From assembly GCA_937916035.1 (NCBI GenBank), contig CALGIH010000387.1, positions 1-7,978 on the forward strand: a DNA stretch of 7,978 bases. Direction: 5' to 3'. The position numbers and the translations under genes were made by a program. The notes beneath the pieces are model-generated. The model was given only the letters and a program-made list of their open reading frames with translations. It was not told where the DNA came from and made no database searches. Source of the stretch: an uncultured Lacinutrix sp. GTDB taxonomy: Bacteria; Bacteroidota; Bacteroidia; Flavobacteriales; Flavobacteriaceae. Below are positions 1 to 6,234 of this stretch, piece by piece; positions within the stretch are counted from its first letter, which is position 1, and every line of letters begins with the position of its first letter.

Positions 1-110
1 CAACACAACACTCAACAATCCAAATAAAAACGCAAACATCCCAACCACATCCCAAACAACCTCACAAATTCGAAAACAAAACCCAACCATCTCAAACACA
101 CACCAACTAA
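1..110. other. Extremely G-depleted A/C-rich tract, no supported gene
   Basis: By hand count these 110 bases hold 56 A, 41 C, 11 T and only 2 G, and the skew stops abruptly near position 110. The octamer CCCAACCA occurs twice (40-47 and 82-89), and short CAAC/CAAA units recur throughout. Seen on the other strand the tract is G/T-rich, with GGG or GG runs at 40-53 and 82-88. Plus frame 2 is open from the window edge to TAG at 200-202 (66 codons, rich in Asn, Thr and Gln). Minus frame is open from ATG at 88-90 to the edge (30 codons, very hydrophobic). Both open frames follow from the base skew, so neither is called a gene. The tract runs off the window, so its true length is unknown. Confidence 0.6.
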
Positions 111-137
111 AGCATTATTTTAATACAAATCAACTCC

Positions 138-210
138 ATAGGTATAGCGTATATACTCCATGGCTAATGTATCGAAAAAGCGATTTTTCTTACACGCTAT
201 AGGTATATTC
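138..210. repeat. Imperfect inverted repeat enclosing a small hairpin, upstream of the amidohydrolase gene
   Basis: The left arm TATAGCGTATA (143-153) pairs with the right arm TACACGCTATA (191-201) at 10 of 11 positions. Reading the left arm on the minus strand and extending both arms gives about 13 of 16 matches, the break being CC against GG. Between the arms lies a perfect 6-bp hairpin, GAAAAA (174-179), loop GCGA, TTTTTC (184-189). The 9-mer ATAGGTATA is also present as a direct repeat at 138-146 and 199-207. The block sits 45-115 bp before the start of the amidohydrolase gene. It could therefore be a paired operator for that gene, or a structured 3' end of something to the left. Function is inferred only from position. 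Confidence 0.45.
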
Positions 211-253
211 TTAAAATGGTAAAAAAACAGTACATTTAAATAAAATACACATC

Positions 254-1468
254 ATGAAACTTCTAACCACTGTGCTACTCCTTTTTGCTTTCAGCAGCAT
301 AAATTCTCAAAACATATACCTTAAAAATATTCATGTTTTTGATGGTAATACCAACAGCATCAGTGAAAACTCTGCTATTAAAATAAAAAATGGTACGATT
401 GAGTGGATTGGGAAACAGCTTAGCGCAGACCCAAAAGATTATACGAGTATTGATGGTTTGGGTTATTATTTGATGCCTGGAATGATTGATGCACATACAC
501 ATATTAGTGATTTAAAGGCTGCCGAGAGAGCGTTAAACTCTGGTGTTACAACAGTTAGATCTGCAAGTACGTCATCCTATCAAGATGTGGCTCTAGCTAA
601 TTTATCTAAAACAGGAGTGATTGCTGGTCCAGATGTTATTAGTGCTGGTGTATATGTGTCTCCAAATTTGGGTGAAACCATTTTGGCAGATCCTAGATTA
701 AGTGCTTTAAGCAATGGCGTTAGAACAGATGAAGAACTAAGGCTCCTTGTTCAAATAAATGCAGATAGAGGCGTTGATGTTATTAAAACAAGAGGTACTG
801 AACGTGCTGGTTTACCTGAGACTGACCCAAGGCAACAAACGTATACCACAGCACAACTTAAGGTTGTTGTAGATGAAGCTGCAAAGCACAATCTCAAAGT
901 TATGGTGCATGCACATGGTGATGAAGGCGCAAGAGCTGCTGTTGAAGCTGGTGCTTTAAGTATCGAACATGGTACTTATTTAAGTTATGAAACCTTAACC
1001 TTAATGAAAGCCAAAGGTGTGTATTTGGTGCCAACTCTAATAACCATTGAAGATTTAAAAATCCCTGGTGGCGAATACAGCAATCCAACGCTAGAATTAA
1101 GAGGTAGATCTATGATGCCAGAAGCTGAACAAGCTGTTAAAAATGCGATTACCCTTGGTGTAAAAATTGCCACTGGAGCTGATAATGATTATAGTGCCGA
1201 AAGTACAACTAGAGTTTCATTAGAAGCCGAACATTTTGTAAGACTTGGAATGACTAATTTTCAGGCCTTACAATCTACCACCAAAGTTGCTGCTGAACTC
1301 TTAGATATTTTAGACAAAACAGGAACCATAGAAGTTGGTAAAGAGGCCGATTTAATTCTGCTTCCAAAAAACCCTTTAGAGAATATCATGGCCTTACAGG
1401 ATGTGCTTATGGTGATTAGTAATGGCAAAGTGGCGATAAAAAGAATTCCTTTTCATTTAACTGACTAA
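254..1468 (+). CDS. Exported metal-dependent amidohydrolase (imidazolonepropionase/prolidase-like group)
   Basis: The 404-residue protein starts with a signal peptide: Lys-2, a hydrophobic run at 3-13, and likely cleavage near residues 18-19. It should therefore act in the periplasm or outside the cell. The amidohydrolase pattern is complete. A short beta domain (about 20-73) leads to PGMIDAHTHI with metal ligands His81 and His83. DVIK supplies Lys178, the likely carboxylated bridging lysine. VMVHAHGDEG gives His219 and His221, SIEHG gives His239, and TGAD near 307-310 gives the catalytic Asp310. GTIEVGKEADLILL (about 357-370) returns to the beta domain. Length is normal for the COG1228-type group, which includes imidazolonepropionase and zinc-dependent Xaa-Pro or Xaa-Arg dipeptidases. 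The signal peptide argues against cytoplasmic histidine breakdown, and a dipeptide or N-acyl substrate is more likely, but the substrate cannot be read from sequence. The gene appears monocistronic. Its promoter is not clear: TACATTTA at 231-238 is a 7/8 match to the -7 box but has no good -33 partner. Confidence 0.9.
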   Translation: MKLLTTVLLLFAFSSINSQNIYLKNIHVFDGNTNSISENSAIKIKNGTIEWIGKQLSADPKDYTSIDGLGYYLMPGMIDAHTHISDLKAAERALNSGVTTVRSASTSSYQDVALANLSKTGVIAGPDVISAGVYVSPNLGETILADPRLSALSNGVRTDEELRLLVQINADRGVDVIKTRGTERAGLPETDPRQQTYTTAQLKVVVDEAAKHNLKVMVHAHGDEGARAAVEAGALSIEHGTYLSYETLTLMKAKGVYLVPTLITIEDLKIPGGEYSNPTLELRGRSMMPEAEQAVKNAITLGVKIATGADNDYSAESTTRVSLEAEHFVRLGMTNFQALQSTTKVAAELLDILDKTGTIEVGKEADLILLPKNPLENIMALQDVLMVISNGKVAIKRIPFHLTD

Positions 1469-1484
1469 TAGTTCCTATTAAAAA

Positions 1485-4112
1485 TTATAGAACAAACCGA
1501 TACGTAGCTTTGATTAAAAAAATATTTTCAGGCTTTTGGTTCAAGATTCCATTTTCAAGACCAGAGAATAATTTATCGGTAGAATCTACAAGTCCTGTAA
1601 CTCCTTGTGACCACACTAAAAATAGTTCTGAACCAGGAATATATTCCCAGCGAACAACCAAATTAGATCTGAATTGAACAAATGAAAAATCGGGATTACT
1701 AATACTATAGTCGGTGTTTCCATCAATATCCTCATCCACTAAATAAGAGCCATTGTCATAACTTATCTGATTGTCGTTATATTGATAAAAACGATCGTAT
1801 AAATCATCTGCTATGGGATTAGTGACGTGCTTAAAATCAGTAAACTTTGCTCTTGAAATAAAAGGCTGACCATAATATTGTATTGATAAATTAGGGTCAA
1901 TTGTATAATTTAATCTTAAAGCAGCGCTTATTGTAGTGTTATTAATAGTACCCAAAATATACCTAGGATCTCCATTAAAATCTGTTTCAGTAACATATTG
2001 GGTTTTGTTTGGATTGTTAGAAAAAGAAGGGTCTAAAGAAATTCTTAAAGCATTTGTTGGTTGATATGTTATATTTGCACCTGTATAAAAGAAAGAAAAA
2101 TTATTTTGGTTTGTCCAAGAATGTGAAACTCTAAAGCTTGATCTCAATTTTTTGCGTTCATCTGTACCAACCGACGCAGAAAAATTATTTTCCTCCGAAT
2201 AGCGCCACCTTGGTCCACCTCTTAATGCTGTATTGAGGTAAATTATTGGTTTATGCACTCCGTTAACATCAATCCAATAATTATTATTGAACATTAATTT
2301 CCCACCTAAAGAATATTGTATTCTATTAAAATTTCCTTCAAAATCATAGGTTGTAAATTGTTGAAATCTTCCGCTAATCGTTCTAAATGTCCCTGTTGGT
2401 TTTAGAATTCTATAGTTAATATTTGCGTATTGTCTCATCTCATCCGCTTGTCTCAAAAAGCCGATATCATTCAACTCTAACTCAGGAGACCTCCATACAA
2501 AACCAGCATTATAACTCCAATTTCCACCTCCTACTTTACCTGCAGAAATGCGTCCACCTGTTCCAGTTAAAGAAGTTCTATTTGGATCTATATCTACATG
2601 GCCAGCATCTACCCTATTAAACAAATGCACAATAGACGATTGTGTGTCTGCAATAGCCTCCTTACTGCCTTTTACATGACTGGCAACCACATTACCTTCA
2701 ATAAAATATTGTCTATCTTTCCATTGATGTTTAAAATCTAATCCACCAGAATAGGCTTCTTTTCTTAAAAACTCTAAATTGGGTTCTAAATTTCTGTTAA
2801 CTGCTGTAAATATTCCTCCAACATAAGTATTTTTATTATTGAAATCTTTTTGAAGCCTCCCAACAAAGTAATTTGTTAAGGGTTCAACCAACTCTTCTCT
2901 TCTACTTCCATTGGTATCTATTTCAGCAAATTCTTTTGAAGTTATACTTTCTAAAACACCTATGGACCAGCCATTTTTAGTCTTACCACTAAATTTTGCT
3001 GCTCCTAATATCGTTGTGTTTATAGGTTGATCCACATATTCTCCAAAGGAAGTAGATGGATAACCTTGTGGGCTTCTACCAATACGCCTTGAAAAGAAAA
3101 GATTGTCTTGGTCATTTGCAAAGCCGTAATCAAAAATATTTTTGTTCTCAACGAAAAAAGGACGTTGCTCTCTAAAGAAAATTTCAAATCCATCAAGATT
3201 AATCGCAGCAGGATCTGCTTCAACTTGTCCGAAATCTGGATTTACAGTAAGGTCTAACGTTAAATCGTTGGTAACTCCAATTTTCGCATCTAAGCCGCCA
3301 TTAAATTTAAAATCACTTCCATCTCTAAATGGATTTCCTGTTTCGGCTGGATAAGATTCTAGTTTGGTAACGGTAAATGGCTGTATTTCTATTTGTTTTT
3401 GAGCTTTTAGGTCTATTAAGCCATTCAATATTCCTAGCTCACTTACAAAACCAGCGGCATCAATTGGCACTCTATTCCAAACTGACATTTCGTTAAGTCT
3501 GAAAATTGTTCTAGCCACACTCATACCCCAGATCTGTTCTTTATTATTTCCAAATCGCAGTTGGCTAAATGGGATTTTCATTTCGGCAGTCCAGCCTTTT
3601 TCATCTATAGAAGCTTTTGTATACCAAATAGGGTTCCAACTATCATCAATGTTATCGCCATTATTTGTTACTATTTCGTCTCCTTTAACTCCAGCTGCAG
3701 TAACTGTAAAAACAAAGGCTGTTCGCTTATCATTATAACTGTCAATTACTAAATTCACTCTGTCTCCAATAAACCCATCTCTGCGTGATAGCTGCTTAAC
3801 TATTTTATCAGGTTCACTATCAAAAGCACGTATTCCAACATATAAATATTTGTCATCGTACACTATTTTAAACTGTGTTTGCTCACTTGGCTGTGTGTTT
3901 TCATCTGGCTCATTTTCTATGAAATCTTTCCCCCAAACCACTTTATCCCAAGCAGAATCATCTAAAATTCCATCTATGATTGGTGCTTCGCCATTTAAAA
4001 TATGAATGGTCGTGTAATTTTTCTTGGGATTTGAGCTCGATGTATTTTGAGCAAGTAAAAAATTTACATTGACAATCAATAGTATTACAAAAAAATTGAA
4101 TTGCTTCTTCAT
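1485..4112 (-). CDS. CBM9-like/DUF5916 outer-membrane beta-barrel protein
   Basis: The 875-residue protein starts with a signal peptide (Lys-2, Lys-3, hydrophobic 7-20, likely cleavage around LLA-QN at 21-22). Residues about 37-225 form a carbohydrate-binding family 9-like domain. It opens with the typical IDGILDDSAW (46-55) and is followed by FKIVYDDKYLYVGIRAFD (81-98). The rest matches DUF5916, recognised by LDLTVNPDFGQVEADPAA (about 286-303), the FFREQRPFFVE stretch (312-322) and the SRRIGRSPQG block (341-350). Many alternating aromatic and polar strands follow, ending in YRFVL, as expected of an outer-membrane barrel. Length is usual for the family. Such proteins are common in Bacteroidota, and some annotations call them hydrolases, but I see no catalytic motif and the role is unknown. 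The gene converges on the amidohydrolase gene and diverges from rplM. No convincing promoter was found on this strand: TATATTTG at 4276-4269 fits the -7 box but would need a 14-nt gap to the nearest TTTG. Confidence 0.88.
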   Translation of the reverse strand: MKKQFNFFVILLIVNVNFLLAQNTSSSNPKKNYTTIHILNGEAPIIDGILDDSAWDKVVWGKDFIENEPDENTQPSEQTQFKIVYDDKYLYVGIRAFDSEPDKIVKQLSRRDGFIGDRVNLVIDSYNDKRTAFVFTVTAAGVKGDEIVTNNGDNIDDSWNPIWYTKASIDEKGWTAEMKIPFSQLRFGNNKEQIWGMSVARTIFRLNEMSVWNRVPIDAAGFVSELGILNGLIDLKAQKQIEIQPFTVTKLESYPAETGNPFRDGSDFKFNGGLDAKIGVTNDLTLDLTVNPDFGQVEADPAAINLDGFEIFFREQRPFFVENKNIFDYGFANDQDNLFFSRRIGRSPQGYPSTSFGEYVDQPINTTILGAAKFSGKTKNGWSIGVLESITSKEFAEIDTNGSRREELVEPLTNYFVGRLQKDFNNKNTYVGGIFTAVNRNLEPNLEFLRKEAYSGGLDFKHQWKDRQYFIEGNVVASHVKGSKEAIADTQSSIVHLFNRVDAGHVDIDPNRTSLTGTGGRISAGKVGGGNWSYNAGFVWRSPELELNDIGFLRQADEMRQYANINYRILKPTGTFRTISGRFQQFTTYDFEGNFNRIQYSLGGKLMFNNNYWIDVNGVHKPIIYLNTALRGGPRWRYSEENNFSASVGTDERKKLRSSFRVSHSWTNQNNFSFFYTGANITYQPTNALRISLDPSFSNNPNKTQYVTETDFNGDPRYILGTINNTTISAALRLNYTIDPNLSIQYYGQPFISRAKFTDFKHVTNPIADDLYDRFYQYNDNQISYDNGSYLVDEDIDGNTDYSISNPDFSFVQFRSNLVVRWEYIPGSELFLVWSQGVTGLVDSTDKLFSGLENGILNQKPENIFLIKATYRFVL

Positions 4113-4259
4113 TGGTTGATCGTTAGTTTACAAAAAAAGCTAAAATAATTAACAATCGAATGACCCTATTAAACTTTTACGATTATTTTAACGTTTAAAA
4201 AGGTTTATTGCTGTCTGATTTTGAATAGGAAAGCCCTATAAAATAAAGTCTTAATACTA

Positions 4260-4290
4260 TTTGGTAATCAAATATATAATTGTAAATTTG
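4260..4290 (+). promoter_or_regulatory. Bacteroidota-type promoter of the rplM operon
   Basis: TTTG at 4260-4263 (the -33 box) and TAAATTTG at 4283-4290 (an exact TAnnTTTG -7 box) are separated by 19 nt. This is the arrangement known for the Bacteroidota primary sigma factor. Transcription would begin around 4294-4298, giving a leader of roughly 40 nt before the GTG start. The leader is A-rich just before the start and has only a weak CTC/GAG hairpin (4295-4305). The rest of the 4113-4338 gap shows no gene. It holds a short ATAGG/CCTAT hairpin at 4225-4239 of unknown meaning and must also carry the divergent promoter of the DUF5916 gene. Confidence 0.75.
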
Positions 4291-4338
4291 CAAACTCTTT
4301 TTGAGAGAAGAATGTTTAATTAAGAAAAATAATTTAGT

Positions 4339-4794
4339 GTGGATACATTAAGCTACAAAACGATTTCAGCAAACAAAGCTACTGTTAATAAAGAGTGGGT
4401 TTTGGTTGATGCTGAAGGTCAAACATTAGGTCGTTTAGCTTCAAAAGTAGCAATACTTTTAAGAGGCAAACACAAACCTAACTTTACACCACATGTTGAT
4501 TGCGGAGATAACGTAATAGTTATTAATGCTGAAAAAATCAACTTGTCTGGAAACAAGTGGAATGACAAAACGTACATTCGTCACACAGGTTATCCAGGTG
4601 GTCAGAGAACACTTACTGCTAATGAATTGTTTGGAAAAGATCCAGCAAGAATAGTAGAGAAGTCAGTAAAAGGAATGCTCCCTAAAAATAAATTAGGTGC
4701 AGTTTTATTCCGTAATTTAAATGTTGTTGTTGGAACAGAGCATACTCATGCAGCTCAAAAGCCAAAAGCAATTAACTTAAACGAAGTTAACTAG
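4339..4794 (+). CDS. rplM: 50S ribosomal protein L13 (uL13)
   Basis: This is a large-subunit protein that binds 23S rRNA early in assembly. The 151-residue product has the L13 fold markers: [17 protein letters not shown] (19-35), [18 protein letters not shown] (40-57), the HTGYPGG segment (82-88), and the family signature [18 protein letters not shown] (110-127) followed by [11 protein letters not shown]. It is slightly longer than the E. coli protein (142) because of short N- and C-terminal extensions usual in Bacteroidota. The start is GTG at 4339. No ATG lies in frame before the conserved core, and the N-terminus beginning [13 protein letters not shown] is typical of flavobacterial L13. 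It is first in the operon, and its TAG stop touches the ATG of rpsI directly (TAGATG), which suggests coupled translation. Confidence 0.98.
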   Translation: MDTLSYKTISANKATVNKEWVLVDAEGQTLGRLASKVAILLRGKHKPNFTPHVDCGDNVIVINAEKINLSGNKWNDKTYIRHTGYPGGQRTLTANELFGKDPARIVEKSVKGMLPKNKLGAVLFRNLNVVVGTEHTHAAQKPKAINLNEVN

Positions 4795-5181
4795 ATGGAG
4801 GTAATTCACAAAATTGGTCGTCGTAAAACGGCAGTTGCTCGTGTTTATGTTTCAGAAGGAAAAGGAAACATCACAGTAAACAAAAAAGATGTAAACACTT
4901 ATTTCCCTACAGCTACTTTACAGTACAAAGTAAACCAACCGTTAGTATTAACTAACAACGAAGGTAACTTTGACGTAAAAGTAAATGTATTTGGAGGTGG
5001 TTCTACAGGACAGGCAGAAGCTGTACGTTTAGCTTTATCTCGCGTTATGTGCGAGTTAAACGACGAAAACAGAGGCATTTTAAAACCTGAAGGATTATTA
5101 ACAAGAGACCCAAGAATGGTTGAGCGTAAAAAATTCGGACAGAAGAAAGCGCGTAAAAAATTCCAGTTCTCTAAACGTTAA
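4795..5181 (+). CDS. rpsI: 30S ribosomal protein S9 (uS9)
   Basis: This small-subunit head protein has a C-terminal tail that reaches the P-site tRNA. The 128-residue product carries the N-terminal GRRKTAVARVYV (8-19), the S9 signature GGGSTGQAEAVRLALSR (68-84), LLTRDPRMVERKKFGQKKAR (101-120), and the basic tail ending SKR. The last arginine is the one that contacts tRNA in known structures. Length is normal. The gene follows rplM with no gap, the near-universal rplM-rpsI pair. A REP-like hairpin begins 11 nt after its stop. Confidence 0.98.
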   Translation: MEVIHKIGRRKTAVARVYVSEGKGNITVNKKDVNTYFPTATLQYKVNQPLVLTNNEGNFDVKVNVFGGGSTGQAEAVRLALSRVMCELNDENRGILKPEGLLTRDPRMVERKKFGQKKARKKFQFSKR

Positions 5182-5192
5182 TATCAAAATTC

Positions 5193-5230
5193 GGAATGTC
5201 GTGCTGAGCATCGTCGAAGCATCACATTTC
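5193..5230 (+). repeat. REP-like palindromic element (degenerate flavobacterial GTCATGCTGAGC...GTCGAAGCATC type)
   Basis: GGAATGT (5193-5199) pairs with ACATTTC (5224-5230), using one G-U pair. GTGCT (5201-5205) then pairs with AGCAT (5218-5222), also with one G-U pair. A single C-C mismatch separates the two helices and a 12-nt loop closes them. The core resembles a repeat I recall as common in intergenic DNA of Flavobacteriia, built on GTCATGCTGAGC and GTCGAAGCATC, here with several changes. It starts 11 nt after the rpsI stop, so it may also shield the rplM-rpsI part of the transcript from 3' decay. The family assignment rests on memory of the pattern and was not tested by search. Confidence 0.6.
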
Positions 5231-5259
5231 AAACTAAAAAATTTAATCCAGTTATTGTT

Positions 5260-5336
5260 GTCCATGACCATAGGGTCGGGATTTAGTTTAGCATCTAAAT
5301 GATTAAGGCGATTTAAAAAATGACCACTTAATCATT
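5260..5336 (+). promoter_or_regulatory. Structured leader of rpsB with two stem-loops
   Basis: Two further stem-loops fill the spacer before rpsB. The first (5260-5282) has a GACC/GGTC core with loop ATAG (5270-5273), extended outward past one bulged A (5264). The second is a perfect 10-bp inverted repeat, AATGATTAAG (5298-5307) with CTTAATCATT (5327-5336), enclosing a 19-nt loop and ending 31 nt before the rpsB start. No TAnnTTTG promoter box was found in 5182-5367, so rpsB is probably read through from rplM. S2 is known to repress its own rpsB-tsf message in other bacteria through an upstream RNA structure. This leader is a candidate for that role, but no known S2-leader motif was recognised. 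Confidence 0.4.
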
Positions 5337-5367
5337 GCTAATTCAACAGAACGTAAACTATTACAAA

Positions 5368-6153
5368 ATGGCAAAAGTAGAAGTAAAAGACTTACTAGAT
5401 GGTGGTGTACACTTTGGACACCTTACCAGAAAATGGGATCCAAACATGGCTCCTTACATTTATATGGAGCGTAATGGCATTCACATTATCAATCTATATA
5501 AAACTGCTGCAAAATTAGAAGAAGCTTCAGAAGCTTTAGCAAAAATTGCAGCCTCAGGTAGAAAAATATTATTCGTCGCTACCAAAAAACAAGCAAAAGA
5601 TATTGTTTCTGACAAAGCAGGAAACGTAAACATGCCTTATATCACTGAAAGATGGCCAGGTGGAATGTTAACTAATTTTATTACTATTAGAAAAGCTGTT
5701 AAAAAAATGGCTTCTATTGATAGAATGAAAAAAGACGGAACATTCATGACTCTTTCTAAAAAAGAACGTTTACAAGTAGATCGTTTAAGAGCAAAATTAG
5801 AAAAGAATTTAGGTTCTATTTCTGATATGACTCGTTTACCAGCAGCATTATTTGTTGTTGATATTAAGCGTGAGCATATTGCTATTAAAGAAGCACAAAA
5901 ATTAAACATTCCAATCTTTGCAATGGTAGATACCAACTCTGACCCACGTCAAGTTGATTATGTTATTCCATCAAATGATGATGCTTCAAAATCTATTGAT
6001 AAAATTTTATCACATGTAACTGATGCAATCGCAGTTGGTTTAACTGAAAGAAAAGCAGAGAAATCTGATAAATCTGAAGGTGCTGATGTTCCAAAAGCTA
6101 AGGTGAAAATAAAAAAAACGCCTAAGGTTGTAACTCAAGAAGAAGAGGAATAA
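5368..6153 (+). CDS. rpsB: 30S ribosomal protein S2 (uS2)
   Basis: S2 joins the small subunit late, at the head-body junction near the mRNA exit side. The 261-residue product shows DLLDGGVHFGHLTRKWDPNM (8-27), IYMERNGIHIINL, ILFVATKKQA, the RWPGGMLTNF signature, and PIFAMVDTNSDPRQVDYVIP, all typical. The start is set at ATG 5368, where MAKVEVKDLL matches flavobacterial S2 N-termini. The frame stays open 11 codons upstream to TTG 5335, but that start would lie inside the leader stem and add a non-conserved peptide. The last ~30 residues form a variable charged Lys/Glu tail ending in EEEE, as often seen in this phylum. The gene follows rpsI after a 186-nt structured spacer and precedes tsf, the standard order. 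Confidence 0.97.
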   Translation: MAKVEVKDLLDGGVHFGHLTRKWDPNMAPYIYMERNGIHIINLYKTAAKLEEASEALAKIAASGRKILFVATKKQAKDIVSDKAGNVNMPYITERWPGGMLTNFITIRKAVKKMASIDRMKKDGTFMTLSKKERLQVDRLRAKLEKNLGSISDMTRLPAALFVVDIKREHIAIKEAQKLNIPIFAMVDTNSDPRQVDYVIPSNDDASKSIDKILSHVTDAIAVGLTERKAEKSDKSEGADVPKAKVKIKKTPKVVTQEEEE

Positions 6154-6156
6154 AAC

Positions 6157-6229
6157 TTATATTAAATTAAAATTCACAAAGTCGTTTGGTTCTTTTTTCA
6201 CGAAAAATTAAACGACTTTTATATTAAAT
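6157..6229 (+). promoter_or_regulatory. Attenuator-like hairpin between rpsB and tsf, flanked by 11-bp direct repeats
   Basis: AAAGTCGTTT (6178-6187) and AAACGACTTT (6210-6219) are perfect 10-bp complements. Inside them two G-U pairs and a TTTTT/AAAAA helix (6194-6198 with 6203-6207, loop CACG) can continue the stem. A short T run ending at 6220 follows, so the shape resembles a weak intrinsic terminator. Partial termination here would set the S2 to EF-Ts ratio; stabilising the 3' end of an rpsB message is another option. TTATATTAAAT occurs on both sides (6157-6167 and 6219-6229), which in DNA this AT-rich may be chance. The tsf start lies 15 nt past the stem. Confidence 0.5.
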
Positions 6230-6234
6230 AAATC

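Noticed and set aside
1..110. Template repeat of a diversity-generating retroelement, suggested by the CAAC-rich composition
   Set aside because: No reverse transcriptase, variable repeat copy or accessory gene is in the window, and a template repeat would not be expected to lack G almost completely.
2..202. Plus-strand open frame from the window edge to TAG at 200-202, possibly the end of an upstream gene
   Set aside because: A G-free stretch cannot contain TAG or TGA, so openness is expected there. The peptide is low-complexity, and the last part overlaps the inverted repeat.
231..238. TACATTTA as the -7 box of the amidohydrolase promoter
   Set aside because: It matches TAnnTTTG at 7 of 8 positions, but no TTTG or TTG lies 17-23 nt upstream, so the pair expected for this phylum is missing.
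1466..1480. Small TAATAG-TTC-CTATTA hairpin between the convergent amidohydrolase and DUF5916 genes, as a terminator
   Set aside because: The stem is 6 bp with only two G-C pairs, overlaps the amidohydrolase stop, and has no proper T tract on the plus strand, so it is too weak to call.
5335..5367. TTG start 11 codons upstream of rpsB
   Set aside because: The added residues are not part of known S2 N-termini and the TTG overlaps the 3' arm of the leader stem. ATG at 5368 gives the conserved MAKVEVKDLL start.
5637..5936. 99-codon open frame antisense to rpsB, and similar frames inside tsf, rpsI and the DUF5916 gene
   Set aside because: All lie within strongly conserved coding sequence on the other strand or frame and show no independent coding signal.
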